Shown in pieces: positions 22,665 to 35,200 of a stretch of 64,000 nt of DNA. The DNA comes from Bradysia coprophila (taxonomy: Eukaryota > Arthropoda > Insecta > Diptera > Sciaridae). The DNA lies in NCBI RefSeq assembly GCF_014529535.1, contig NW_023503423.1, forward strand, positions 186,001 to 250,000. The letters run 5' to 3'. How positions within the stretch are numbered: position 1 is the stretch's first letter; every line of letters starts with the position of its first letter. The translations under genes were made by a program, and so were the position numbers. The notes under the pieces are model-generated. The model was not told where the DNA came from and did no database searches. It saw only the letters and a list, made by a program, of their open reading frames with translations.

Positions 22665-24249
22665 CAGAATTTGAATTTGAAGTGAATGAATGAATAAAAA
22701 ATTAAACGAAAAATAAATTTCAAGTCTTCCTTATGGAGAATGGGCAATGGGGTAATTTAACACTGCATAATATAGATCTTCGACGGTTCCATTTTGAATT
22801 TGTAGGACAATAATGGCGTGAATTAACCGCATGAGCAAATATAAGTCTATGATAGAAACTGAGTGACTTTGACTTTTTCATCAATTGAATTTTTTAAGCT
22901 GTCATCTGAAGTGATTCTGCAATCCTCCGATTATTTTCTATGTTACGGACCGGCCTATGCAATAGTCAAATGCCATTTCAATACTTGACTAAAACGAATA
23001 TCAGTTTCAGAGCGGTTGGCCACTCTCTGTAAACGATGTTGCTTAGAAGTAGTATAGTAGTAAAAAATCGAATCACTGAAATCCACTGAATTTTGTTGAA
23101 ATTTCGTACTGAAAAGCAATCAAATTTACCGATAGCCGTCATGTTTTTTTTCCTATGAGGGCCAGTAAAATCATGACGATTGGCGTAACCTCCTCATATA
23201 CAACCTTGATCACCACCAAAGCGCCAAGCCAAGCACAAGGGACCTTTTTTCAATACGGACCTCCACGACGCAGTAGTCATAATTTCACATAAATTAGATT
23301 ATAAATTAGTTTATAATATGAGCCAGAAGCAGTTCTAGTGCTTGGTTCAGTGTTCTGATTAAACTTGTACTCAAACTCGTCACCAACAAAAAATGTAAAC
23401 GTTATACTAATGAAAGCTGCTGACCAATGGTCAGTGACCATATTGAACTCCTAATACTTTTTTTTTTGTTAATTTCTGAAATTTCATTGGTCGATTTATT
23501 TATTCTTTTCGGGTTTTTATTTTCGGAGAAAGCGTCTTCTTCCGCACTAAAACTCCGAGATAAAAAATATTTTAAAATATTACAATTAAGTTTCATTACA
23601 AATTATTTCATTTAAATTAAAATAAATCAAGAAAAACTAAAAGAAACAAGCGTCGAATGAAAGCAATTCACTGAATTATCAAAACTTGTGCTCGAGTTAG
23701 TTCCTAATACTCCTAATTTAGAAGCCTAATGTAATATTTAAAAACCAAGCGAAAAAGAAGCTAAAACCAAAATATGCTTTAGCCACCCCATATCACGTTT
23801 TGAAATCGTGACTGCAGCGCCGTCATTGTGACTGCTGTGTTAACATTTGTGTGATAAAGTGTGGGTTAAATAAGATTAATACCTTTGGAAAACCCGAGAA
23901 CTATATTTCTTCGACTGTAATCAATTAATGTTAGAAACTTTTACCCAGTCTCGAATCTATCTATAAATTACACTCTATACATTCGAGTCTACATTTGGAG
24001 TTTGTAATAAGAAACCAGAAACCTTTAATTTTCCTTCTTTACTTGCAAAGCAAATTTTAATAGATATGCGAACGAAAGATCGCCTATAAAATACTACCTG
24101 TAACTAATATTCATTATTCTTATGCTTAAATATTTTGCCACTTGCCTGAATTTTAAAATTGTAAACCAGAAATTAGCAAATTTTTAGCTTGTTTTTCTCT
24201 TAAAATTTTATTCAGAAAAAAAAAATCAATAGTATTTTCTATAATTAAG
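22665..24249. other. Intergenic, nothing recognised
   Basis: AT-rich DNA. The short overlapping ORFs near 23400-23615 on both strands lack protein-like features. Confidence 0.4.
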
Positions 24250-24290
24250 TGATGAAAAGCTCGTCCTAACGAGGCGAAGTCGAGTCATCA
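24250..24290. repeat. Short palindrome with GAGGCGAAGTCGAG core
   Basis: TGATGAAAAGCTCG on the left and CGAGTCATCA on the right, around the core AACGAGGCGAAGTCGAG. A weak member of the shared-core palindrome set described in the findings. Confidence 0.4.
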
Positions 24291-24567
24291 GGTCATTATT
24301 TCCGCCGTGACTGACCTTTTTTTTAAACGATTTCTTTATTATCATCCCTTGACTGACGTGTGTGGGATACGAACGATGATTTATACATATACATACAAAG
24401 ATAAATACATTTAGGTCGATAGATCAATCCTCTTAAAGAGATTTGTCAAGGAAAAACAAAATAGATAAATAAATTAAATTAATTCGGATAATTAAGGGAC
24501 TAGAAAGTTACATAAAAAACAAATATCACAAAAAATAATCATCACAAAGGCAGCACTAAATTTCGAA

Positions 24568-24936
24568 TCAGTTAAGGAAAACATAAGGCAATATCACACT
24601 GTATTTTCGATCACTGACTTTCATGACGTCAAACTTGACTCTGTATCTGAAAGACTTTATGATCGTCAGGTGTCGAAGGCCACCACAGAACCTGTTGTAT
24701 TCCATCATCGATTGCATCAAAGCGGGATGTTTGTCGGAGCAATGCAGTTGGTTCACTTGACGGGTCCGATATGAATGAGTCTCATGATTAAACCGGACGT
24801 CGAAGTTATTCTTTGTACGAGTTGATGATTTTGTGGATGTAGGTGATACAAACAAATGAACAAATTTTGTGTCACAAGTGTCAGATGTTGAGGAAAGTAC
24901 TGTTAAGAAAATTGTTGAAATCGGGAAAAATACGTG
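24568..24936 (-). CDS. Possible orphan protein exon, no homologue recognised
   Basis: An open frame from a good acceptor (TTTGTTTCAG just upstream of 24936) to a stop at 24568, about 122 codons. It begins with a hydrophobic stretch (PISTIFLTVLSSTS) that could be part of a signal peptide and contains three cysteines (TCDTK, LHCSDK, NRFCGG). Codons read smoothly through a basic region to the end KYSVILPYVFLN. There is no in-frame ATG before the hydrophobic part; only GTG codons open the longer frame, so an upstream exon would be needed and I did not find one. It could equally be a chance ORF or a gene relic. Confidence 0.25.
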   Translation of the reverse strand, partial: HVFFPISTIFLTVLSSTSDTCDTKFVHLFVSPTSTKSSTRTKNNFDVRFNHETHSYRTRQVNQLHCSDKHPALMQSMMEYNRFCGGLRHLTIIKSFRYRVKFDVMKVSDRKYSVILPYVFLN

Positions 24937-25606
24937 CTGAAACAAAGGAAATAGAATTTTTTTGGTACAATTTTTGCTTTTCTTTTTGCGAGTCGAAGCT
25001 GTAAGCGCCACCGATATCAGTTCTTTTGTAAGTGGATAAAAGAACTTGCGTCACACCACCAAAGTATATAATCACTGAAGGTAACGCAAATCCGCAAGAA
25101 CACACGGACCCCTCCTTTCAGGTGAATATAGTTTTTATAATGTTGGACTGTTGGACAGAAAATTTCAATTGCCATTCAAAGAGGGAACGCGGCATGCATT
25201 TTGGGAACATTAGGAGCTAATAGAGTAGATGACTTTATTAAATGAATCAAAAATAATGTTTTATACGCGTTTTCAAAAATGACTCATTAATTACTTGTCT
25301 GATTACGTTAGTTACGATCACAAAACAAAAATGCCTTGAACCCAGCAAAATTAAAAACTATACAAAAAAATTGCTAAAAGAGCCTCGATTAAAAATGCAT
25401 TATTTCAAATAACTTTGCGAATACACAACCTTTCTGATCGAATTCAATTTAATAGTATATGGAAATATTATGCCGAATGCTCATCACAAGATTTTTCGTC
25501 CCAAAATAAACATAGCCTTGCTCGTGTTTAAACAATTGGTTGATATATACATTGTAAGTACGTATCAGTTAGCTTGGGAACAAAATCCACCAGCCAATTT
25601 TTAGCA

Positions 25607-25612
25607 TATAAA
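25607..25612 (+). promoter_or_regulatory. TATA box of the second Gly/Tyr-rich gene
   Basis: TATAAA within GCATATAAAAGCG, about 108 nt upstream of the ATG at 25720. Confidence 0.6.
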
Positions 25613-25719
25613 AGCGTTTAAGTATTTAAGAATAATCATCAGTTGACTCGTTAACGTTAAAAGCTAAAGGTAAATCTAACTCAAGACATAAATATCGACA
25701 ATACTTAAATAATTCAACG

Positions 25720-26089
25720 ATGAAGTTACTTATTGCAATTTTATTTTTCCAATTCACTGTGGTAAACACATACAAAAGTCATCCACGAAATGCTGTGCGT
25801 TTTAAACCATTTCTCTTTTCAGTCCATTCATACCAACCCAATAACAGAACCCACTCTAGATTGTATAGTGCCACTAGTTGCACTAGCTGGTGCAGCAGCG
25901 TTCGGAGCGTATGGCGGCTCACTGGGCTCTGGATTTACAGGCCAATATCCATATAATGCAGGAGCGGCGTATGGTGGTCCCTATAATAGTGTAAATTATG
26001 GTGGAAATCCATATTATGGCGGAAATGCATATTATGGCGGAAATGCATATTTTGGCGGTAGTCCCTACTACGAATCTTATTACTATTAA
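25720..26089 (+). CDS. Small secreted Gly/Tyr-rich peptide, 102 aa
   Basis: Two exons, 25720-25761 and 25823-26089, joined by a 61-nt phase-0 intron (GTAAAC...TTTTCAG). Exon 1 gives MKLLIAILFFQFTV, the start of a signal peptide. Exon 2 continues with SIHTNPITEPTLDCIVPLVA, an Ala/Gly-rich segment, then YGG repeats (NPYYGGNAYYGGNAYFGG) and an ESYYY end. A TATA box lies upstream, and AATAAA at 26174-26179 follows. No orthologue was recognised. Structural or cuticular Gly-rich peptides, Nplp-like precursors and YGG-type antimicrobial peptides all have this composition. The architecture matches the 21482 gene: TATA box, tiny exon 1, phase-0 intron right after the signal core, single low-complexity exon. 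If the intron is not spliced, the frame from 25720 reads on to 25956 with a different, less plausible product. Confidence 0.7.
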
Positions 26090-26173
26090 ACTTCGCTGAC
26101 AATATTACTAAGAAAAATGTATTTATTTTGTAGATTATAGGATTATCTTTTCTATGTAGCATAAAAATTGGAC

Positions 26174-26179
26174 AATAAA
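26174..26179 (+). terminator. Polyadenylation signal of the 25720 gene
   Basis: AATAAA 85 nt past the stop codon. Confidence 0.55.
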
Positions 26180-28244
26180 AATGGTTGATGCAACTAAAAC
26201 TATAAACGACATTTCTTTCTACTGTGATTCTCTACCGTTTATTCGACTCTGAAAAGCAAATTTTACGTCGTCATGAACGTAAATGACAAATTTGGAACTA
26301 GAGCCAAATCTTTTTGGAATTAAAATTTAATCCTCTCAGATATTACTTGAGGTTATCCCCTAATAAGTAGTCCCCAGAGATATTAAATTTTAATCTTTTG
26401 AGACCTAACTTTTGACGTTTGCATTTTTACTGCGATATCATTTTAATCAAATCATGTTAACTTTAGTGAAAAAAAGATTATTCGGACATTTTTCACATAG
26501 ATGTTGCTATCATTTGGTTATGAGAATGAGTTAAAAAAAAAGGTATGATATGAGAAGAAGCTTTTTCGTTAATCTGAAATTAGAAACGTTTTGTTTAATC
26601 AGTTTTTTTTACCTGACGAGATTCGAACCAGTACTGGGCATATCCGCACTCCAGTCGCAGATCTTGCAACAAATTGTTGTTAATCCCAGCTTAGCTTATT
26701 TTGAACCGTAGTTACTATTCCATAGTGATAATAATAATGTGGATTAAAATGCAATTTAGCAGTTGGCAAGATCGTCAGTTCAAGCCTCATAATTATCATT
26801 TTTTATATTTTTGTTTTTCGACAACAAAATATATCGTCCGAATGTAACAGACGTTTTATCCGCAAATATTGGGAAAAATTCGTGTCGTAGCTCATTCTAA
26901 AAGGAATTTCAAGAACTTTCAAACAAATATAGACTCGACGTAAAGTTTCACCGGGGTGTAGAAAATGGTACGAGAAAACCCAAATTGTTCTTCCTGGTCT
27001 AGTCTAGTCTAGTCCCAGTCTAGTCCTTTGCACAGCTCAGTTACATTCTTTCTGAGGATTCCTTAAGTCAAAATTATACCTAAGTCCCTCCCTATTGAAG
27101 GCCCTGTGACCTGTGCCGCCCTGAATTGATCACTTCCTTCAAAACAAAACATTACAAAACTGCACATTTTTGAACAGTAATTACGTCTTCAGTGAGGATT
27201 ACTATTGAGGTGCTTTCTCCTTTCAAGTAGAACGATTCTGGGTCGTTTCAAGTTCAGCCAAAAATTCCAATTCTTGCTCAAATATGTCGTGTAAGGTATA
27301 GTTACAACGGTGATGAAATACAGTTTCAGATAAAAATAAATTTTGAACAGTAAAGTAAATTGAGTGCTCTACAGGGTGGTTCAAAGTTCGCCGAGATATT
27401 TCGGTTTTTTCGTATTTTTGGGTACCTAAACCTGTCTCGAAAATAAAATAAATGGGCAGGATTTACTTATATTACGTTTACACGTCATTTAAAAACGAAA
27501 TAACCAAAAAAATTGACAAAATATTCTTGACTCTGCTGAAATACCCTATGAAAAAGTGCACTCTAGGCGGGATATCTCTTGAAGTTTTTGGACGATTAAA
27601 AAAAATTTTAAACGTAAAGTACAGGATTTTGAATTGGCTACAAACTTACCGAAGAAAGTTTTCGGGATTTTTTAGTATTTCGATGGGATTTCAAGCAGAA
27701 AAATATGAACATTCCGCCATTTTTCGGCCATTTTTGATTTTTTTTTGTCAACAAAAAATTATTTAAAAAAAACTTTGAACATTTAAGAATATTTTACAAC
27801 TTATTCCACATCGGGCATGAAAATTCAGTGAAGCCAAAGTGACATAACGGCCGCTCCAGGCTGATGATTTTGGAATCAGAATTCCACACAGATCATAATA
27901 AAATCATAAAATCAGTTTATCTCCTGTAATGTCATAATATTCACAATTTGAGTGTCACTTTTAGAATCAAAATGAGCTAGATTTAAACACGTCATTCACA
28001 GAACGTACGTTTATTAACTGAAAATTTCGATAATTTCTCATTTGCGCACGGCTAACTTCGATAATTTCACATTTATTCACTGAAAATTGACAAATTCTTG
28101 ACAATATACTAGATGTGTGTTTTATTTGTGGGGAATATGAATGAGTGACGGCGTCATGGCGTGTTTATGTTTCAGTTTGATTTTTGAAATTTGTTTTTTA
28201 TGGTGATTATGACATTACAGGAGATAAAACCTTGTTCCTAACAC
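26180..28244. other. Intergenic with low-complexity DNA and possible SINE relics
   Basis: It contains a CTAGT-type microsatellite near 26998-27027 and two tRNA B-box-like matches: GGTTCGAATCTC on the minus strand near 26625, and GTTCAAGCCTC on the plus strand near 26780. No full tRNA cloverleaf can be built. A 104-codon ORF at 27452-27766 is rich in Lys/Phe/Ile and is probably chance. Confidence 0.4.
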
Positions 28245-28345
28245 GGTAGGAAATGGGGGTTTTGCGCACACGATGTGTTGCCGAACTCGCTTCGCTCGTA
28301 TCGGCAATCTCACATCTCGTGCTCAAAACAATCCCATTTACTACC
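28245..28345. repeat. Palindromic element, same family as 5678-5799
   Basis: The arms run from GGTAGGAAATGGGGGTTTTG to CAAAACAATCCCATTTACTACC around the core CTCGCTTCGCTCG. It shares GTTTTGCGCA and GTTGCCGAACTCG with the element in the Med12 intron. Confidence 0.8.
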
Positions 28346-29246
28346 TTATTATGAAAATAGCTATTTACTTCAATTTGCACAATCTTTTGCTTTAGCGGAC
28401 GCACTATAGGAAATTAAAAAAAAAACATGACCAAAAATAGGGCCTGTTTCAGGGGTATAAGTGGAGTCCACAGAAAAGAAAAACTTGTTGTTAAAAAAAC
28501 GTTTTTTTTATTTTTCATTGCACTAAGCTTGAGTTTACACTTGTTTCTTACTCTCGTTTTTTTTACATAATTTGTAATCTTAACTTCATTAACTTTAGGT
28601 TTCAATTTCTTCTTCAAAATGTTCACTTGTTTTTAATTTTAAATTGTAAATGATTTTATAGTCACATTATACTCGTAGATGTTATACCAGCTAAAGTTAA
28701 TAATTTTAAATTTATTATTTTAAGACTTACCAAATAAGAGACGAATAATTTTTAATTTCTATTTTTATTTCATAAATGTTTCACAATGTGGGTTGTTATT
28801 TGCTTTGTATTGATTTTTTGTTGTTGTTGTTGTATGTGTACACTCGTTTTGTTTTTATTGTAACTTTTCGTCATTTTTATTTTCCTTTTCGACCGTTCGA
28901 TCAAAAGACTAGAAAAATTGGAACCAATTGCCACTTACATACATTTAGCATCGATACCAATCGATGAACTATTATTACGAGAAATATTGTTGCTTCGATA
29001 AATATCGTTCGATGTTGTCATCTTCAGAAATGTTTTTTTTTTGAAAGAAAATTTCATTTCAACTGCCAAACGAAATAAAGAATTTATTAATTATAAACGA
29101 AATAAAGAAAATAAATCCAAAGGACCAGATATAAATGTAATGTTTTAATCTTCACTGAAAACCATCATCATCATCATCATCATCGAAACGAAAACGAATT
29201 TTAGAAATTTCTCGCAATTTTTCTCTCTCTCTTTTTTTCATCGAAT
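28346..29246. other. ctrip 3' flank and probable 3' UTR
   Basis: AT-rich. It holds an (ATC)n microsatellite at 29163-29184 and a CT run near 29222. A minus-strand AATAAA is possible at 29088-29083. No gene was seen. Confidence 0.45.
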
Positions 29247-32200
29247 TTAAGACAAATGGAACGACATACTGCCTTCATTAGCTGCAACTTTCAATTTCAA
29301 GCGCATTGTCTCTCGATTCGAGTATTCCGGCAATTTCAAGTAATTGGCACAAGTCATAACCGAAGGTAAATAGTCATCGGGATCCTGATTGCTGTCCAAT
29401 GTTTTCCGAACGATTGTGAACGGTGGACTGAGTGATTTGAAACCGCCATTCGGCAAGCACGGCGAACCGGTAACAAATTGCAAAAATGAACGTTGCTCGT
29501 CCCGATTGTAGTTGCTCATTATCTCGTACAGTTGCTGGATCTGTTTCGATTCTTGTGTGAAACCGTGATCGATGCGACACGACTCTTGCAGCATTCGCAC
29601 GTCCCACCGGTTGAAGTTGATCGAACCCGAACCGCAAAACACGTTTTCCAGCTCTTCGGGATAGAAGAAGCGCAGTCGACTCGACGGAAATACAGAGTCG
29701 AAACCTGGACAAATTGAAATAAACGATTAGAATTTGCGGGGAAAATGTTTTAATTTTCTTTATATCATCACGCGTACCTTCTCTCAACGCCTCATACTGT
29801 TTCTGCACTCCTTCCACCAAGAACCAATGTGTCACTAACGATATGTATTGATGTAGATTATGAATGGTCACAGGAATATCACGACCGCCACGGCGTAGCT
29901 CAATGTTTGCGTGTCCGGGAAGCACAAAGTCTAAGCCCAAATCAGCTATTGGACAACCATCAAGGTCTAGAGATTCAATCTGAACCGGAAAGAAGTAATT
30001 TTCATAAATTTTCCGTCATTCGCTTTGCTGGAATTGTTAAATGTCTCACTTGTTCAGTCTTTTCAGTAACATCCAACGCTGGATCTTGTTGAACGGCATC
30101 ACGTTGTTTTACGATTTCGTGGAGACGGATTAGGGTCGCTTGCACTTCGGGTGCCACTCTAGCCAGATCCGTTAAGCCGAGTGAATGTTCTTCGTTGAGA
30201 ATCCAACGGTAGAACGGTATGGAGCATGGCAGATCGAGCTAATTAAGAAACATCAAATACAATTGATTCCGGAAAATAGAACCGCCGCAAATCATTTCAC
30301 TTACCATTCGACTATCCATTACGGCTTTGGCCATAAATTTGCCCAAAAATTTGAATTTAGCCTTCAGTCGAGTCAACTGTGACGTTTTAGCTGCTCGGCC
30401 AATCGGTGTTGGGAACAGACCGTACTGTGCATTGACGTAGGTAACTGTTGATCGATTACGCTGCGGCATACTTTCAACCAACGAATTCGAATTGTCATTC
30501 TGTTGTTGCTGTTGCTGTTCATCGGTTTCGGTTACAATCATATTGTCCGATTGTTCAATTAGCATATTGAGGGCACTGCTATTGCTAATAATGCTGCCAA
30601 CGGACATTCGTTGCGGTGCACCTGGATCATCATCTATGTTTCCTAAGTTGGTTTTAACCACATCGACTATTGATGAGGAGTTTTGTTTGTAACTATCACT
30701 TCCGTTCCATAAACCTAAATCACAGCGTTGTATTTCGGCTGACACCAGGGCATAAAATTCCAGCGTGGGTCCCAGGCCTGTACCAACCTCGTTCTCATAT
30801 TGTATTTCAAGTAGAGCTTTCGAATGTCCAAAATCCTGCAAAAACACGAAAATCAGAAAATTTATTCTCAAAATCTCGGCTCCCCATTGTCGACTTATGT
30901 CACGGTGAAAATGGGAAAAGGCCATTGCACCCTACCTGAATCAAATTCTCCGCTTGCTTCAGGATGTCTTCTCTGGATATTGCCTTTTTGCGGCGATCCA
31001 AACGAGGCGTAACCCTTTCCGTCGTATCAGCCGAATTGAGATCTGGTGTAGTGTCCAGTAAACGTTGCAGCGCTCGATCACGATCGAAGACATTGACATA
31101 GAACAGTAAATGTCTCGTCTCGAATGGGAACAGAAATGGACAGGCGGTCACTATCTCTGGAAGCCATTGAGGTATATTGTTGGTCATTATAACCAATGGA
31201 TCTTGGAGTTGGCGATTTGCTTTGGCAGCAATCTGAAATGTATGGGACGTTTGTTGGTAAGTACGAAACAGTTAGACGGATAAATGAATAATTTACCTTC
31301 GAGTGGATGAACTCCGATTGGTTAACAATGTTTTCATGTCTAACACAGCCATATAAACTTTCCCAATGACGATTCAAAGCATTTACAATGCGCAACATGC
31401 ATAGGGCATCCAGTGACGCATCTTGTACTGTAACAACATCCGCTGGCAATGTTGTCGATAAGAATTGCGTCAACGGGGAAACAATTGTTGGAATGGTGCC
31501 TTCAGTCCAAAATTCGGTTTTCTTGCGTATCAATTTTGACGACGAACTTTTACCATTTTTGCGCGTTGTCGAACTGCTTGTTGATTTGTTACTAACGGCC
31601 TGTTGCTCTTCTTCAATAGGCCTGTAGTAGATGGTGTGTTGTTGTGCCCACACACTTGGGTTGCCTGCAATGCAAAATGCATGAATAGGGACGGTATACT
31701 ACGACGACGAAAAGATTATTATTACCGATTGGTGTTTCGGTATCAGCCTCTGTTTCGGATTGATCATTTACGACCGACGAAAATTGTTTAACGGCCTGAT
31801 ACACTGTCATATTGTAGGGCAGCACAAAATCTCCGATCAAAAATTGCAGCTTATGTTTGAAGCCAGTCTGAAAATGTTTTCATTTTAGAAACGACTGGAC
31901 CAGAGCGTCGGAAGCCGACCGAACAAAATTACCTGTGACATAACTACAGCTGCAACGCTATCTTCAATTTCTTCTTCGGTGTCATCTTCTGAGTCGACAC
32001 GAATGCCACCATATCCACGAGCTACCAGATACCGTTCAATTGCTTGGACCATAGCTAATGGATCAATTTTAACGGTACCACCGCGCCATTGACGCAAATT
32101 TGTGCAATCTGGATGACGTTGCAGATTGCATTTCAGTTGATGTGTATTGAAGAACTTAAGTGCACTTTGATTGGATCGACCGCCCGTACCAGCTGGAAAA

Positions 32201-35200
32201 TCGTGAACTTTTACCGGAAATTGTTCCAGCTGTGTCACGCAACCGTTCAGTTTGGCAACGAATGCACTGAAGGAGCTCGAACGCAAGACAGGAACTGGTC
32301 CACTGTAGCTGTTCGTGATAAAAAGTAATTTTAAAAATGAACTGCACTGCCCGTTTTGTCACGTACCTTGAATCCAAAGGTAACCCGGCGAAAATATGTA
32401 AAAATGCCCTTAGTCTATCGTCTCTGGCCACAATACCGTGCTCGTTAGCCATGAAATACAGCATAGATTTGATCAATCCGGAATGGTTGACCTCGAATGG
32501 AGATATATCACTTTCAATCAAAATGTCACGCAGTTCACGCAACGCCTTCACACAATCGTCAATGCTGCCGTCGAGTTTTTGAATGATTCCTAAACGTTCA
32601 CAATTTAGACCGATTGTAAATTTACAAAAAATGATCGTATTCTGCTGCTTCTTACCGTTTAATCTCGATAAAACGGTTGACGCACTCTGTCGCCCATTAC
32701 CGTCAACATCTGGCTCACCATATTTGGTAACAAACAGAATTGCTTGTTCACGTATCCATTGTCTAGCCTTTTCTCGATTGCCGGCAGCAATTAGATTCGA
32801 ATTCGACGAACTTTTACTGAGCGGATTCGATGAACTATTACTATCTCTGGCTAATGTATGCGAGCCTTGGCGTCCCCATCGGGCCGGATTTAGTGAAGCT
32901 AAGAAAGAAGATGTTTTTGAAGTGGCACTAAATCGACAACGTGAAGATGAAGACGATGAACTCGGTGTACTACGACCGCAAGTTCCTACAAATTCACATA
33001 ACAAACATGAAACCAACCAACCCAACATAGTTCAACCGTTCCACTTACCCAAATTTGTTGCCCGATTTATAAAGTCTTGAACGACCGACGATTGTTCTTC
33101 TTGACGTGTCTTCGATCGATTGCTGTTTTGTGATTTTCGTTTCGGTGGAACTTTACGCTTCAATATGTCGGATACCTTTGATGGTCCAGGACTATCAGAA
33201 CGTTTGGCCAAGGAAGATGACGTTACTCCACTACTGTTACCCGACGCTTCATTCAGATTCATCAAATCGATGGGAAACTGTTGCCCAAGTGAGGACTGGT
33301 GGAATTGCTTAACCGTCGTGGAAGTTTCCGTTTTAATTGGATACATTTGATGAAAATGGTGATTGGAGGCAGTGGTTGGTAAGGAGATGGGCTGCGGATG
33401 GTGATGTTGCTTAAAGTCAATGATTCCACCCGGTGCAGTTGCTCTGTTTAGACTAATTGCAATTGCGGAAGAACTGCTCGTACTCGGCATTGACGCTGCG
33501 TGCATCATACTCGATGTGGATGGCATAGAAATGCTCATGTTTGAATTTAAGCCGTTCATGGCTACATTGAGGTTACGAATGTGAGAATTCGCTTTGCAAC
33601 TGGATGAGGCAGCCGTCTCAAAGTCGAACAATTGCTGTGGAACGGACGAAGCTGGTGGACTCGCCGTACCGATCGCATCTTTTGATTTCGGCGACGGATT
33701 CGCACAAATCGGAATCGATGGATCGGCCAATAGGTTTATCTGGTGCATAACACCGTCTCGACGGAAATGAATACCGAAAACATCCGGCAACTTTTGCATC
33801 AAAATTTCGGCCATTTGCAATGCACCAACGACGATGCGCAGATCGTTTGAAGCCATCATCCCGGCGATATGAGACGATAAAATTTGATTTCTGAGTACTT
33901 CTCTTAACAAATCTGCGCTGGCAAAGTAAACCATACGCAACAGAGCCCGCAGACATTTGTATCGTACCGATGGTCCAGCCGATGAGCTGTAAACTTCGTA
34001 CAGCACCGAAAATAAATTTTTTATAAATTCGGCAGCTAGGCCACGTTCTTCCTTCAAACAAGCGATCCGGGCATCACGATATGGGTTCGGTGGTCTCAAT
34101 GCCAAATTCAAAGTTTTGGTTCCGGTCTCGTTGCCATTACTTCCTTCGGCGGCGTTTTGACTGTTTAGCATATTTTCGAGGCTTGCAGACGATGTTGGAT
34201 TGACCTTACGTTGTACCGGCCGCGTTGTGCCAGTATCTTCATTGATTTGTTGCATCGAATGGAAATCGACCGTGTACGTTCGTCCCAATGTGCTGAGACT
34301 AAGCTCATCATCCGAGTTCATGTGAGCCGCTTCAATCATTCGTGAATCAATAGCAGAATATGAATGCCACATAGCACGATCGTCTCGCCATTGCCACTGC
34401 ACTTGATCTTGTACTCCTGCATTTGGTCGTTCCAGCAATGCGTCAACACTGAATATACCGTCGCTTGGCAAGCGGGGCATTAATTCTCCAATCAAGCAAG
34501 TAATCTCGTATAGTTCGGATGGACTGCGGGAAACTAATTCAACATCACCGGTTTGGGTAGCCTCAGCTGATCCAGTCAACAGATATAGCAATGTTGATGC
34601 TATGTCATTTTTCAACAAAGTTATCGCCAAATCTGGACAGTTGGCGCACATGACACTTAACATTCGCACGACATTGGTAAAAGTTCCCGAGTTCAATACC
34701 GACGGGGTGACGACCAACAATTCCTGGCAATTTTTAAGTAGATCATTTTTCGCAATCTCTTGAAGCTTTTGTGGCTCGTGCTGAAAGCTTTCGATTAAAC
34801 GGTAAAATGCCGTGCACACACTTTCCACGCACTTTTTATCTTGTTGGGTCAATAGGCGCGCCATTGACGGCAACGATTCGTTAACGAAATGAAATTCTTC
34901 TGGTTGTAGGCTCAAGCAACAATTAGCAGTTATAGCCAATGCGGCCCGTTGAGCGTTAATCGAAAAGAAGTCCAAATACGTTAAACACGCTGAGACTCCA
35001 TTCGCATTGAGAATCGCTTTACTATGACGACGTGATAATATTTCCAAGGCTGTCAGACTCTGTTCGGCTACATCCATACATTGTATCACTTGTAGCTTTT
35101 CCAGAAACACGGGAATTGCATCGACAACGGTATTCGATGAGCGTGGAAGGGCCTCGAGCATGTATGCCAAAGCACGACAAGCATTGTTCATGATATCAAA

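Noticed and set aside
26610..26800. tRNA gene candidates
   Set aside because: B-box-like matches exist on both strands, but no acceptor stem or anticodon arm can be paired; at most they are SINE relics.
27452..27766. 104-codon plus-strand ORF
   Set aside because: Lys/Phe/Ile-rich translation of AT-rich DNA, no family resemblance and no regulatory context.
32583..33080. 165-codon plus-strand ORF
   Set aside because: Antisense of ctrip exons and introns, without recognisable features.
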